Source of the DNA: Dinoroseobacter sp049801095
GTDB taxonomy: Bacteria > Pseudomonadota > Alphaproteobacteria > Rhodobacterales > Rhodobacteraceae
Assembly: GCF_049801095.1 (NCBI RefSeq)
Contig: NZ_JBNAGH010000002.1
Span: 62,001 to 126,000, forward strand
DNA length: 64,000 bases
Reading direction: 5' to 3'
A program made the position numbers and the translations under genes. This document shows, in pieces, positions 1 through 10,281 of this stretch (positions within the stretch are counted from its first letter, which is position 1; every line of letters begins with the position of its first letter). The notes below the pieces were generated by a model, which was not told where the DNA came from, made no database searches, and saw nothing but the letters and a program-made list of their open reading frames with translations.

Positions 1-122
1 TAGCTGCCATCGTAATCCGGGATCGAGCGGGACGTGAAATAGTAGGTGAGCCCGAGGCCAACCCCGACAAGCGCGAGACTGACCAACAGGATCCGCATCA
101 TCCATTTCAGGAGCCGCGCCAT
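1..122 (-). CDS. Penicillin acylase family protein, N-terminal fragment
   Basis: Only the first 40 codons lie in the window; the gene continues past the left edge. The reading begins MARLLKWMMRILL, followed by a single hydrophobic segment (about residues 9-28) that looks like a signal peptide or anchor. It then has a SIPDYDG stretch, which resembles the start of the mature alpha chain in penicillin acylase (Ntn hydrolase) proteins. The catalytic serine and the rest are outside the window, so the family call rests on a short stretch. A periplasmic amidase or acylhomoserine-lactone acylase role is possible but cannot be judged here. Confidence 0.5.
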   Translation of the reverse strand, partial: MARLLKWMMRILLVSLALVGVGLGLTYYFTSRSIPDYDGS

Positions 123-196
123 GTCACCCTTTCTACCCCGGGCCGGGCCCGGTCATTGCCTTGGCGCGCCCGGTCGGGCGGTCACCTCCCCGAGGA

Positions 197-784
197 TCAG
201 GGGATGATGCGGTTATAGACCGTCCCGTTCAGGGATGCGCCTGCAATCAGGCCCGCCTGACCGAAGATGATGCCCACCACCGGGTCGCGGGCGGTCAGGG
301 TTTCGGCACTGATGGACTCGCCCGTATCGGCAAGGGTGATCTCCAGATCGCCGCCCACGGTCACGCCGCTGCCATTGCGGAAATTCTGCAACGCCTCATC
401 GGTCATGAAGAAGATCGCATGGGCGTATTGCTGGGCGCCGATCTGAAAGCCGAAGCTCGCCTGCGTGCCCTGATAATAGTCGATGGTCGCGCCGTTGATC
501 CGCAGCGCGCCCTTGCCATAGGCCCCGCCGACGCCAAAGCCCGCTTCGGTGATCAGGGGCATGACCAGCACGCCGGAGGCTTTCTGGCCGAGGTCGGACG
601 CGCCCGGCACGCTCGATTCCAAAAACAGCAGGGCTGCATCCACGCGCTGATCAATGGTGGCGGCGCGTTGCGCGCTGCCCTCGACGGAGGCGCAGCCCGC
701 CAGGGCCACCAGAGCCCCAAGGCTCGCGCCCAAAACGGCGCCGCGCCGTGTGATTTTCTGTGTCATCTGCTCGCTCTTTCTCAT
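197..784 (-). CDS. YSC84/SYLF-domain lipoprotein
   Basis: The protein has 195 residues from this start. A second start at 766 (MTQKITRRG) gives a more typical signal sequence and may be the true one. The N terminus carries a twin-arginine-like RR, a hydrophobic stretch and a lipobox LAGC, so it is probably an exported lipoprotein. The rest matches the YSC84/SYLF fold: a glycine-rich core with SGVLVMP, GFGVGGAYGKG and a final GTVYNR. Bacterial members are often called lipid-binding SYLF proteins, and their function is poorly known. It stands alone, downstream of hemB on the same strand. Confidence 0.85.
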   Translation of the reverse strand: MRKSEQMTQKITRRGAVLGASLGALVALAGCASVEGSAQRAATIDQRVDAALLFLESSVPGASDLGQKASGVLVMPLITEAGFGVGGAYGKGALRINGATIDYYQGTQASFGFQIGAQQYAHAIFFMTDEALQNFRNGSGVTVGGDLEITLADTGESISAETLTARDPVVGIIFGQAGLIAGASLNGTVYNRIIP

Positions 785-942
785 GACATCGACCGGGCCC
801 GGCCATGCCTGTGCGCCGGGATCCAGCCGGTTTAGTGGCTGGGGGCTCTGCGGCCCCTTGATGTCGTGTTTTAACCGAGGGAGTGGGGTCTGTCACCTCA
901 CATCCCTGCATATTGGCCGCTGCGGGCGCAAAACGGGCGGGT

Positions 943-1944
<1,002 letters not shown>

Positions 1945-2025
1945 ATCGGGCCTTTTCGTAACTTCAGTCTGGGTGCCATGAAATTGCCTGTATCTCAAGG
2001 CTGGAACTCCCCTGCGCACCTGCCT

Positions 2026-2589
2026 ATGGTCCGCGCACACGCCTGTTGGATTGTGCCCTTGGACCTGCATCTCACCATCTCCGAGCTGATCGACGCCCGT
2101 TCGTTTTCGAGCATGTGGTACTGGATCGCGCTGGCCGCGTTCTGGTCCATGCTGAGCCACTATATCGTCGGGGTGCCCTTCGATCTGGTACAGCGGGCAC
2201 AGCGCCGGGATGATCCGGAAACCTGGCGCGATCTCAACAGGTTGAGCCAGATCCAGGCGCGCCGCTATGTCAGTTTCAGCGCCCGGGCCGGGCTTCTGGC
2301 CACGGCTGTGGGCGGGTTTCTGATCACGGCCCTTTTCCTCTTGGGGTTCTTCTACTGGATCGAGCTTTGCCAGGCGCTCTTTTTCCTGGTCTTTCCCTTT
2401 TGCCTGCTCACCCTTTTGAGCCAGCGCACCGCGCAGGAAATCCTCGACAAACGTCCCGAGGGGCCGGAGCTTGTCGCCGGGCTCAAGCGGCACCGGCTCT
2501 GCACGCAGCTTGTGGGCATCGTGTCGATTTTCTTCACCGCCTTCTGGGGTATCTGGCAGACCATGAGCGTCGGGGTTCTGGGAAACTGA
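2026..2589 (+). CDS. Conserved membrane protein (annotated in relatives as component of SufBCD complex)
   Basis: The protein has about 187 residues and three hydrophobic segments: WYWIALAAFWSMLSHYIVGV, the GLLATAVGG...FLLGFFYW region with the following LFFLVFPF stretch, and a C-terminal VGIVSIFFTAFWGIW. The ELIDARSFSSMWYW start region resembles a small Rhodobacterales family that databases often label component of SufBCD complex; no suf gene is nearby and I would not trust that label. The start is uncertain: ATG 2026, GTG 2053 or TTG 2059. The last gives MDLHLTISELIDARSF, closest to relatives as I remember them. Confidence 0.7.
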   Translation: MVRAHACWIVPLDLHLTISELIDARSFSSMWYWIALAAFWSMLSHYIVGVPFDLVQRAQRRDDPETWRDLNRLSQIQARRYVSFSARAGLLATAVGGFLITALFLLGFFYWIELCQALFFLVFPFCLLTLLSQRTAQEILDKRPEGPELVAGLKRHRLCTQLVGIVSIFFTAFWGIWQTMSVGVLGN

Positions 2590-2657
2590 GCCCGCCCCGA
2601 TCCGGTCCCGGATCCCACAGCAGTTGACAGCAACGCCAAAGCACGTACCTCCACGCC

Positions 2658-5600
2658 ATGACCTCCCCGACCTCTCCGACCCGTTTGCGCATCACCGGCG
2701 TGCCCGAAGGCTTTGACGCGCAGATCGTGGCGCGCGAGGCGCAGGGCGATGCGGGACAGGCGGTGTTTGTCGCCCGCGATGACAAGCGCATGTCGGCCAT
2801 GGCCGCCGCCCTCGCCGTCAGCGCGCCGCAGATCCCCGTGCTGCGCTTTCCGGGCTGGGACTGTCTGCCCTTTGACCGCTCCTCGCCCAATGCAGAGATC
2901 AGCGCCACGCGCATGGCGACGCTGGCAGCCCTCGCCCATGGCATGCCGGGACCTTTCATCCTCCTGACGACGCTGAGCGCTGTGACCCAGCGCGTGCCTG
3001 CGCGCGCCGTGCTGGCAGAGGCGAGCTTCTCGGCTCAGGTCGAGGGGCAGATCGATGAGCGGGGGCTGCGTGAGTTCCTGACCCGGATGGGGTTTGTGCA
3101 GGCGCCCACGGTGACCGAGCCCGGCGATTACGCGGTCCGGGGCGGGATCATCGATATCTATCCGCCCGGGCAGAGCGGTCCGGTGCGGCTCGACCTCTTT
3201 GGCGATATCCTCGATGGCGCGCGCCGCTTTGATCCCGTGACCCAGCGCACAACCGAGACGCTGGACGCGATCGAGCTCGCGCCAGTTTCCGAGATCATTC
3301 TCGATGAGGCGGCGATCACCCGGTTCCGCCAGTCCTATCGCATCGAGTTCGGTGCGGCGGGGACCGATGATCCCCTTTACGAGGCGGTGTCCGCAGGCCG
3401 CAAACATGCGGGGATGGAGCATTGGCTGCCTTTCTTCCACGCACGGCTGGAGACGCTGCTCGACTATGTGCCCGAGGCGAGCCTGCTGCTCGATGATCAG
3501 TTCGAGGCCATGCATCTCAGCCGTTGGGAGGGGATCCAAGACCAGTATGAGACCCGGCGCCATGCGCTGGCCCAGAAGGGGCAGATGGGCACGGTCTATA
3601 AGCCATGTCCGCCTGAGCTCCTCTATATCCCGCCCGAGGATGAAGCGGCACAGCTCGCCACCAAGCGCACCCTGCAACTGAGCGTGCTGCCCTCGGCCTC
3701 CGGCCCCGGCGTGACCGATGCGGGCGGGCGGATCGGGCGGAACTTCGCGCCGGAACGGCAGAGCGAGGCGACCGGCCTTTTCGAGGCACTCGCCGCTCAT
3801 ATCGCCGCCAAGCGCGCGGGCAGCCAGGTGGTGATTGCCAGCTGGTCAGAAGGTGCGCGGGAACGCCTGCGCGGGCTCTTGGAGGATCAGGAAGTCGCGG
3901 GCCTGTCGGAAATCGCGCGGCTTTCGGATGTGCCGAGTGGGACCGGCGGAGTCTACCTGCTGGTCTGGGCGCTCGACGAGGGGTTCGAGGGCAAGGATGC
4001 GGCGGGCACGCGGCTGACGGTGATCTCGGAGCAGGATGTGCTGGGTGACCGGCTGATCCGCACCACCAAGCGCAAGCGCCGGGCGGAGAACTTCTTGCAG
4101 GAGGCTACGAGCCTCAGCGCCGGGGATCTTGTGGTTCATGTGGATCACGGGGTGGGCTGTTTCAAAGGGCTCGAGACCGTGACGGCCATGGGCGCGCCCC
4201 ATGAATGCCTGCTGCTGGAATATGCCGGGGGCGACCGGCTCTACCTGCCGGTGGAGAATATCGAGCTCCTCAGCCGCTTCGGGCAAGAGATCGGCCTTCT
4301 GGACAAGCTGGGCGGTGGTGCCTGGCAGGCCAAGAAGGCCAAGCTCAAGGAGCGGATCCGCGAGATGGCGGACAAGCTCATCCGCATCGCCGCCGAGCGC
4401 GCCTTGCGCCGGGCCCCCATGCTCGAGCCACCCCCGGATATGTGGGAGGCTTTCTCGGCCCGCTTCCCCTACACGGAGACCGATGATCAGCTGAGCGCCA
4501 TTGAAGATGTGGTTGCCGACCTCGCGGCGGGCACGCCCATGGACCGGCTCATCTGCGGCGATGTGGGCTTTGGCAAGACCGAAGTGGCCATGCGCGCGGC
4601 CTTCATCGCGGCCCTCTCGGGCGTGCAGGTGGCGGTGATCGCGCCGACGACCTTGCTCGCGCGCCAGCATTACAAGAGCTTCGCCGAACGCTTCCGGGGC
4701 TTCCCGCTGGAGGTGCGTCCGCTCTCGCGGTTCGTGCCCGCGAAATCCGCGTCCGATACGAAAAAGGGGCTCGGGGCCGGGTCCATCGACATTGTCGTTG
4801 GGACCCATGCGCTTCTGGCGAAGAACGTGCGGTTCAACAATCTCGGGCTTCTGATCATCGATGAGGAGCAGCGGTTTGGCGTCGGCCACAAGGAGCGGCT
4901 CAAAGAGCTTCGCTCCGATGTCCATGTGCTGACCCTGACGGCGACGCCGATCCCCCGCACGCTGCAGCTCAGCCTGTCGGGCGTGCGGGACCTGTCGATC
5001 ATCGGCACGCCGCCCGTGGATCGGCTCTCGATCCGCACTTACGTCTCTGAGTTCGACCCGGTCACCCTGCGAGAAGCGCTCTTGCGCGAGCATTATCGTG
5101 GTGGGCAAAGCTTCTTTGTTGTGCCGCGCATCAAGGACATCCCCGAGATCGAAGAATTCCTGCGCGATCATGTGCCGGAGGTGAGCTTTGTCATAGCCCA
5201 TGGCCAGATGGCGGCGGGCGAGCTCGATGAGCGGATGAACGCGTTCTATGACGGCAAATACGATGTGCTGCTCGCCACGACCATCGTGGAATCCGGGCTC
5301 GATATCCCCACGGCCAATACGATGATCATCCACCGGGCGGATATGTTCGGGCTGAGCCAGCTCTATCAGATCCGGGGCCGGGTGGGGCGCGCCAAGACCC
5401 GCGCCTATGCCTATCTGACCACGAAACCGCGCCAGAAACTGACTCCGGCGGCCGAAAAGCGTCTGCGGGTGCTCGGTTCGCTCGACAGTCTTGGCGCGGG
5501 CTTCACGCTCGCCTCGCAGGATCTCGACATTCGCGGCGCCGGGAACCTTCTGGGCGAGGCGCAGTCCGGCCAGTTCCGCGAAGTGGGCTATGAGCTATAT

Positions 5601-6152
5601 CAGACCATGCTCGAAGAGGCGATCGGCAAGATCAAGGCGGGCGAGCTGGAGGGTGTCACGGATATGGATGGCCAATGGGCGCCGCAGATCAATCTCGGCG
5701 TGCCGGTGCTGATCCCCGAGGCGTTCGTGCCCGATCTCGACGTGCGGCTGGGGCTTTACCGGCGGCTCTCGCAGCTCACGACCAAGGTGGAGCTCGAAGG
5801 CTTTGCCGCCGAGCTGATCGACCGCTTCGGCAAGCTGCCGCGCGAGGTCAACACGCTGCTCCTGATCGTGCGGATCAAGGCCATGTGCAAGAAGGCCGGG
5901 ATCGCCAAGCTCGATGGCGGCCCCAAGGGCGCGACGGTGCAGTTCCACAACGACAAATTCGCCAATCCGGCGGGGCTTGTGACCTTCATTCAGGATCAGC
6001 GGGGCCTCGCGAAGGTGCGCGACAACAAAATCGTCGTGCGTCGGGACTGGGCGAAGGAAAGCGACCGGATCAAGGGCGCCTTCGCCATTGCGCGGGATCT
6101 GGCCGCGCAGGCGAAGGGCAAAGCCAAGCCGGTTTCGAGCAAGTCAAACTAG
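2658..6152 (+). CDS. mfd: Transcription-repair coupling factor Mfd
   Basis: This cytoplasmic ATP-driven translocase displaces stalled RNA polymerase at DNA lesions and recruits UvrA. It has 1164 residues, full length. The order is a UvrB-like N-terminal module (about 1-330), an RNA-polymerase-interacting CarD-like domain beginning near GDLVVHVDHGVG (about 490), and helicase motor domains with Walker A GDVGFGKT (about 635) and motif II DEEQ (about 734). Motif VI-like QIRGRVGR is present, and the TRCF C-terminal domain follows. It is a single gene on the plus strand and no SOS box was noticed upstream. Confidence 0.98.
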   Translation: MTSPTSPTRLRITGVPEGFDAQIVAREAQGDAGQAVFVARDDKRMSAMAAALAVSAPQIPVLRFPGWDCLPFDRSSPNAEISATRMATLAALAHGMPGPFILLTTLSAVTQRVPARAVLAEASFSAQVEGQIDERGLREFLTRMGFVQAPTVTEPGDYAVRGGIIDIYPPGQSGPVRLDLFGDILDGARRFDPVTQRTTETLDAIELAPVSEIILDEAAITRFRQSYRIEFGAAGTDDPLYEAVSAGRKHAGMEHWLPFFHARLETLLDYVPEASLLLDDQFEAMHLSRWEGIQDQYETRRHALAQKGQMGTVYKPCPPELLYIPPEDEAAQLATKRTLQLSVLPSASGPGVTDAGGRIGRNFAPERQSEATGLFEALAAHIAAKRAGSQVVIASWSEGARERLRGLLEDQEVAGLSEIARLSDVPSGTGGVYLLVWALDEGFEGKDAAGTRLTVISEQDVLGDRLIRTTKRKRRAENFLQEATSLSAGDLVVHVDHGVGCFKGLETVTAMGAPHECLLLEYAGGDRLYLPVENIELLSRFGQEIGLLDKLGGGAWQAKKAKLKERIREMADKLIRIAAERALRRAPMLEPPPDMWEAFSARFPYTETDDQLSAIEDVVADLAAGTPMDRLICGDVGFGKTEVAMRAAFIAALSGVQVAVIAPTTLLARQHYKSFAERFRGFPLEVRPLSRFVPAKSASDTKKGLGAGSIDIVVGTHALLAKNVRFNNLGLLIIDEEQRFGVGHKERLKELRSDVHVLTLTATPIPRTLQLSLSGVRDLSIIGTPPVDRLSIRTYVSEFDPVTLREALLREHYRGGQSFFVVPRIKDIPEIEEFLRDHVPEVSFVIAHGQMAAGELDERMNAFYDGKYDVLLATTIVESGLDIPTANTMIIHRADMFGLSQLYQIRGRVGRAKTRAYAYLTTKPRQKLTPAAEKRLRVLGSLDSLGAGFTLASQDLDIRGAGNLLGEAQSGQFREVGYELYQTMLEEAIGKIKAGELEGVTDMDGQWAPQINLGVPVLIPEAFVPDLDVRLGLYRRLSQLTTKVELEGFAAELIDRFGKLPREVNTLLLIVRIKAMCKKAGIAKLDGGPKGATVQFHNDKFANPAGLVTFIQDQRGLAKVRDNKIVVRRDWAKESDRIKGAFAIARDLAAQAKGKAKPVSSKSN

Positions 6153-6164
6153 CAGGTCCCAAAT

Positions 6165-6192
6165 CTTGCGCGATCTCGCGCGCTTTCTTTCA
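6165..6192 (+). terminator. Possible intrinsic terminator after mfd
   Basis: A short GC-rich inverted repeat (GCGCG...CGCGC with a loop of about 4 nt) is followed by a T-rich stretch TTTCTTT, just after the mfd stop codon. The stem is short, the T-run is interrupted, and positions are approximate. Confidence 0.35.
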
Positions 6193-6223
6193 ATGGGCGT
6201 CGCGCGTGACAGCTCCTATCGGG

Positions 6224-6658
6224 TCAACCGTCGGCAGCAATGATAGTGACATCAGCACTGCCGCTCCCCGGACCGCCATCCATGTCATCCGTTTCGTCCG
6301 AAGATGTGGAACGGTTGCTGCTCGGGGCGTCGGTCTCGACCAACCCGCCGCTCACACCGAAATCGAGCAGGTTGAGCGCGGGATCATAGCCGAGATCCAG
6401 CCCCAGATAGTAATCCTCATCGAGATAGGCGATCCCGACCGTCGGGCGGAAGACGCGGGTCCGGAACATGTAATCGACCCCGATGCTGCCCACCGTGCTA
6501 TCCTGCTCATCATCGGTGAACAGTCGCAGGCCGACGCCCGCATTCGGCTCGCCACCGCTGAAGGCCATGGTGAAGCCAAAGCCGATGGTCGGATCTGCCT
6601 GGGCCGGAGCGGTGAAGCCAAGGGCCGCGACAAGGGCCAATGCTGCCGATTTCATCAT
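6224..6658 (-). CDS. Exported hypothetical protein (small beta-barrel-like)
   Basis: The protein has 144 residues from the ATG at 6658, which has an AGGA ribosome-binding site 7 nt upstream. Residues 1-20 (MMKSAALALVAALGF..AQA) are a clear Sec signal peptide with an AQA cleavage site. The mature part alternates hydrophobic and polar residues (TIGFGFTMAFSGG, YLGLDLGYDPALN), as in small outer-membrane or periplasmic beta proteins. It ends in a Ser/Asp/Gly-rich tail (SSDETDDMDGGPGSGS). I do not recognise a family. It lies convergent to mfd. Confidence 0.65.
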   Translation of the reverse strand: MMKSAALALVAALGFTAPAQADPTIGFGFTMAFSGGEPNAGVGLRLFTDDEQDSTVGSIGVDYMFRTRVFRPTVGIAYLDEDYYLGLDLGYDPALNLLDFGVSGGLVETDAPSSNRSTSSDETDDMDGGPGSGSADVTIIAADG

Positions 6659-6772
6659 GAGAACATCCTGAGGTTTGCAGATATCGGATGCGCTCAGAAT
6701 GACGGGTTTTCGGCGGTGCAGCAAGGCGGCAACCGCGCTTTCCCGGCAGGGGGCGCCGTTAAATTCCTGGGC

Positions 6773-7981
6773 TCAGGCTGGCTGTTCTCCGCGTGAGCCG
6801 AGGACCTTCATCACCCAGAGCGCCCCGATGCAGAGCACGAGCACCCCGGCGACCCCGGGGATCGGGGTTCCGTCGAACATCAACCCGATCGGCACGGCCA
6901 AGAGGACCGACCCCATAGTGGAGACCGATCCGACGACCGACGCTGCGGTGCCCGCGATATGGCCCATGGGCTCCATCGCGATGGCGTTGAGATTGCCGAG
7001 GGTCATTCCTGCCATGAAGAAGACGCTCGTCACCCAGAAGAAATAGGCCCAGAGATGGAGCGCGTCGGGCCAGCCGATCCAGCTGATCAGAAGGAACCCG
7101 GTCGAGATCCCGATCTGCCCCGTCAGCACCGCGCGCACCATGCGCCGCATGCCCAGCCGCACCACGAGCCGCGCGTTGATCGCGCTGGCGCTGGAGGCCA
7201 GAACGGCGATGGCCGCAAACCACAGGTGGAATTGCGCGGCTTGGTCGAAGGTCACGTCGAAGACCGGTTGGGTCGAGGAGAGGGTCGCAAAGAGCGTCCC
7301 GAAGGACATGGTCTGCGCGAGGATCGAGAGGCGCACGACGCGGTTGCTCAGAACTTCGGCCACATTGCGCCCGACTTCGCGGAGGGAGAGCGGTCTGCGG
7401 GCCGCGAGGGGCAGGGTCTCTGCCTGCCGGATCATCAACCATCCCACGGAAAGGACCGCAAAACCGATGAAGGCCGCAAAGATCGCGCGCCAGCCCGCCA
7501 CATGGATGATCAATGCTCCAAGGCTGGGGGCGATGGCGGGCACGAGGGCGAAGATCAGAAAGACCAGCGACATGATCCGCGCCATCTGGCGCCCGACATA
7601 GAGGTCGCGTACCATGGCAATCGCCACCACGCGCGGTCCTGCGGCACCAATGCCCTGCACGAGACGCGCCAGCAGAGCCAGTTCAAGCGATTGCGCAACC
7701 CAAGCCAGGGCCGCCGCCGCACAATAGAGCGCGGCGCCCGCCACGATCACCGGCTTTCGGCCAAAGCTGTCCGAGAGCGGCCCGGCCAACAGCGTTCCGA
7801 AGCCCATGCCAAACACAAAGGAGGTCACGATCAGCTGCGCGCGGTTCACATCCTCGGGCGTCAGCTCTGCCGCGATTTCGGGCAGGGCGGGCAGCATCGC
7901 GTCGATGGAAAACGCAATCGTCGCGAACAGCATCGCCATCAAGGCGATGAACTCCGGCTGGGACAGGCGGGGCGGGGGCAT
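6773..7981 (-). CDS. Bcr/CflA family multidrug efflux MFS transporter
   Basis: This 402-residue inner-membrane transporter has about 12 hydrophobic segments. The N terminus FIALMAMLFATIAFSIDAMLPALPEIAAEL is typical of the Bcr/CflA (DHA1) drug:proton antiporters. The loop motif GPLSDSFGRKPV (motif A, near residue 70) and a motif-C-like stretch GIGAAGPRVVAIAMVRD are present. The likely role is export of drugs or small metabolites; the substrate cannot be inferred. It is a single gene, upstream of nothing obviously related. Confidence 0.93.
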   Translation of the reverse strand: MPPPRLSQPEFIALMAMLFATIAFSIDAMLPALPEIAAELTPEDVNRAQLIVTSFVFGMGFGTLLAGPLSDSFGRKPVIVAGAALYCAAAALAWVAQSLELALLARLVQGIGAAGPRVVAIAMVRDLYVGRQMARIMSLVFLIFALVPAIAPSLGALIIHVAGWRAIFAAFIGFAVLSVGWLMIRQAETLPLAARRPLSLREVGRNVAEVLSNRVVRLSILAQTMSFGTLFATLSSTQPVFDVTFDQAAQFHLWFAAIAVLASSASAINARLVVRLGMRRMVRAVLTGQIGISTGFLLISWIGWPDALHLWAYFFWVTSVFFMAGMTLGNLNAIAMEPMGHIAGTAASVVGSVSTMGSVLLAVPIGLMFDGTPIPGVAGVLVLCIGALWVMKVLGSRGEQPA

Positions 7982-8058
7982 TTCAGGCTCCGGTGGATTC
8001 CCGGATCGCTAACACGCCTGCGCGGCGCGCGCCATATGCGCTGATGCCCCTACCGGGA

Positions 8059-8706
8059 TCAGCTTTGGGCGGCGCGGATCTGCCCCTGCAGCTCGTCGAT
8101 GACTTTGGCCCACAGCTCAGGTGGTTGCGCCCCGTTGAGCACATGCTGGTTCGCAAGCACGAAGGTCGGAACGCCCGAGACGCCGCGCTGGCGGGCATGG
8201 GCGTCACGGGCGCGGATATCCTCGGCATCCGCATCGCCTTCGAGCAGGGTGCGCGTGACCGCTGCATCGAGACCAACCTCCTCGGCCAAACCGCAGAGCA
8301 CATCGAGATCGCCGATATCCAGCCCCTCGCGGAAATAGGCGGTGAAGAGGCGCGAAACCATGGCGATCTGCCGTCCCTCCAACCCGGCCCAATGGATCAG
8401 GCGATGGGCGTCGAGCGTGTTCGGCGTGCGCTTGATCGCGGCGAAGTCAATGTCGAGCCCTGCGGCCTTCGCGGTCTCCTCGATCCGGCCATAGACTTGT
8501 GCTGCTCCTTCGGGCCCGCCGAATTTCGCCTCCAGATAGGTGCGCCGCTCCATCCCCTTGCGCGGCATGTCCGGGTTCAGCTGAAACGGGTGCCATTCGA
8601 TGGTGAACGGGTGGTCCGGCACATCCGCCATCGCACGGTCGAGATAGCTCTTGCCGATATAGCACCAGGGGCAGATCGGGTCGGACAGGATATCAAGCTT
8701 GATCAT
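8059..8706 (-). CDS. DsbA family (FrnE-like) oxidoreductase
   Basis: This 215-residue cytoplasmic thioredoxin-fold protein of the FrnE/2-hydroxychromene-2-carboxylate isomerase group has redox motif C12-P-W-C15 near the start. Other family features are PFTIEWHPFQLNPDMP, AHRLIHWA and the cis-proline region GVSGVPTFVLA. No signal peptide is present, so it is not a periplasmic DsbA. Its start codon overlaps the 3' end of the upstream acyl-CoA synthetase gene by 14 nt, which suggests co-transcription. Confidence 0.93.
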   Translation of the reverse strand: MIKLDILSDPICPWCYIGKSYLDRAMADVPDHPFTIEWHPFQLNPDMPRKGMERRTYLEAKFGGPEGAAQVYGRIEETAKAAGLDIDFAAIKRTPNTLDAHRLIHWAGLEGRQIAMVSRLFTAYFREGLDIGDLDVLCGLAEEVGLDAAVTRTLLEGDADAEDIRARDAHARQRGVSGVPTFVLANQHVLNGAQPPELWAKVIDELQGQIRAAQS

Positions 8707-10216
8707 GGGGGGCCTCGAAACCCGCCCGCAACGCGCGGCGGTTCAGTTTTCCATTCCCACCCTTGGGCAGGGTTTCGCGGTGAATGTAAAGGCGCGGTTG
8801 CTTGTAGCGCGCCAAGTGTTGCAGGGCCTCTGCGCGCAGGCGGTCCTCTGGCAGGGCCGTGTTCGAGGCGTAAAAGAGCGCGATTACTGTGACGTCCGGC
8901 TTGATCTCAACCTCAACCGCAGCGGTCTCGGTGATCTCAGGCAGGGATTGGAACGCACGCTCTACCTCCAGCGGTGAGACCCGGAAGCCTCCCGCATTCA
9001 TCATGTCATCATCGCGCCCGAGATAGCGCACGGCCCCATCCGCGCCGATTTCAACCATATCGCCTGTGTCGAACCAGTCACCCTGCAGGGGCAGGGTGGG
9101 GCGCCCATCCTCGAGATAGCCCAGCATCAATCCCGGATCGCTGCGGTGAATGGCGAGGCGGCCCGGCTTCAAGGGCGGAACGGGTGCGCCCTCGGCACCC
9201 AGGGCCGCGATGCGCCGGCCCGGCTGCGCGTAGCCCGCGGTCCCCGGGGGTGCCGGACGTGTCGGGCACCCGGACACGAAGGTGGAGCATTCGGACATGC
9301 CGAGCGCCTCGTAGATCTCGGTGCCCATGCGGTCACGCCAGGTCTCGCGGAGGCTGCCGGGCAGGGCTTCGCCCGCCGCAAGCCCGTGGCGCAGGGATGG
9401 GAGGGGCGTTAGGGCGTCTGACTTGAGGATCTGACGATAAACTCCCGGTGCCGCGGCGAAAATAGAGGCCTCCGATTGGTGCAACAGCTCCGGCAGGTCC
9501 ACGGATTGCGTGCCCGCCGCAGGAATGATCGCCGTTGCGCCTATCGCCCACGGATCCATCAACCCGACACCCAGCGTATAGGTCCAGTTGAACGCCCCGG
9601 CATGGAGCATCCGATCCTCGGGACCCATCCCGTACCACCCGTCCCACATCATGCGGCGCGCCCAGATCGCGCGATGGGCATGGGCCACGGCGCGCGGCCG
9701 CCCTGAGCTGCCAGACGTATAAACGACAAAAGCCAACCGGTTCGGGTCCCCGGGAACCGGTTCAAAACCAGCAATTTGCTCGGCGGATTTAATGTCGTGG
9801 ATCCGCAGGCTGCGCAGCCCGGTCGGCGCGACGGTCTCGCCATCCCAAACCGACAGGGCGGGTTGCAGATCCCCGGCGATCCAGTCGATCTCTTCCTGCG
9901 TCAGCGCGGCAGAGGTCGGCACGGGCACGAGATCTGCGGCCAGACAGGCCAGAAACAAGATCGGAAAGTCGACACTATTGCCCACGCGCATCAGGATCTT
10001 GTCGCGCGGCTGGCATCCTTCCTCCAGAAGTGCCGCTGCAGTCTGAAACACGGCGCGGCGCAGGCGATGGTAGCTCCAGCGATCCACCCGCGTGCCGGAC
10101 CAAAGCTCCAGCGCGGTTTTCGCACTCGGCGCGTTGCCCGGATCCAGCACATAGGCCGCCAGGTTGAACGGCGCAGGGCAGGGTGCAAACGGGTCGATTT
10201 GGGGCGTGGAGTTCAT
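8693..10216 (-). CDS. AMP-dependent acyl-CoA synthetase
   Basis: This 507-residue ANL-superfamily adenylating enzyme activates a carboxylic acid to an acyl-AMP and then an acyl-CoA. The P-loop YTSGSSGRP is at about residue 165, the motif YEALGMSE lies centrally, and GGFRVSPLEVE marks the hinge. The catalytic lysine motif PKGGNGKLNR is near the C terminus. The family includes benzoate- and medium-chain-acid-CoA ligases; the substrate is unknown. The start at 10216 (MNSTPQIDPF) sits opposite the divergent regulator at 10282, leaving a 65-nt shared promoter region. Confidence 0.93.
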   Translation of the reverse strand: MNSTPQIDPFAPCPAPFNLAAYVLDPGNAPSAKTALELWSGTRVDRWSYHRLRRAVFQTAAALLEEGCQPRDKILMRVGNSVDFPILFLACLAADLVPVPTSAALTQEEIDWIAGDLQPALSVWDGETVAPTGLRSLRIHDIKSAEQIAGFEPVPGDPNRLAFVVYTSGSSGRPRAVAHAHRAIWARRMMWDGWYGMGPEDRMLHAGAFNWTYTLGVGLMDPWAIGATAIIPAAGTQSVDLPELLHQSEASIFAAAPGVYRQILKSDALTPLPSLRHGLAAGEALPGSLRETWRDRMGTEIYEALGMSECSTFVSGCPTRPAPPGTAGYAQPGRRIAALGAEGAPVPPLKPGRLAIHRSDPGLMLGYLEDGRPTLPLQGDWFDTGDMVEIGADGAVRYLGRDDDMMNAGGFRVSPLEVERAFQSLPEITETAAVEVEIKPDVTVIALFYASNTALPEDRLRAEALQHLARYKQPRLYIHRETLPKGGNGKLNRRALRAGFEAPHDQA

Positions 10217-10281
10217 GGCTCTGGTGCTAGGCCGCGCGCCGGGCGGTTGCAAGTCGCCGCGCAATTCCGGACAATAGAGCC

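Noticed and set aside
785..942. GGGGC/GCCCC hairpin after hemB as a terminator
   Set aside because: The stem is short with no T-run on the minus strand at the right place.
2059..2589. Direct role of the small membrane protein in SufBCD Fe-S assembly
   Set aside because: The label circulates in databases, but no suf genes are near and the sequence is just a hydrophobic membrane protein.
3846..5333. 495-codon minus-strand frame within mfd
   Set aside because: Antisense shadow of mfd in GC-rich DNA, with no family similarity or ribosome-binding site.
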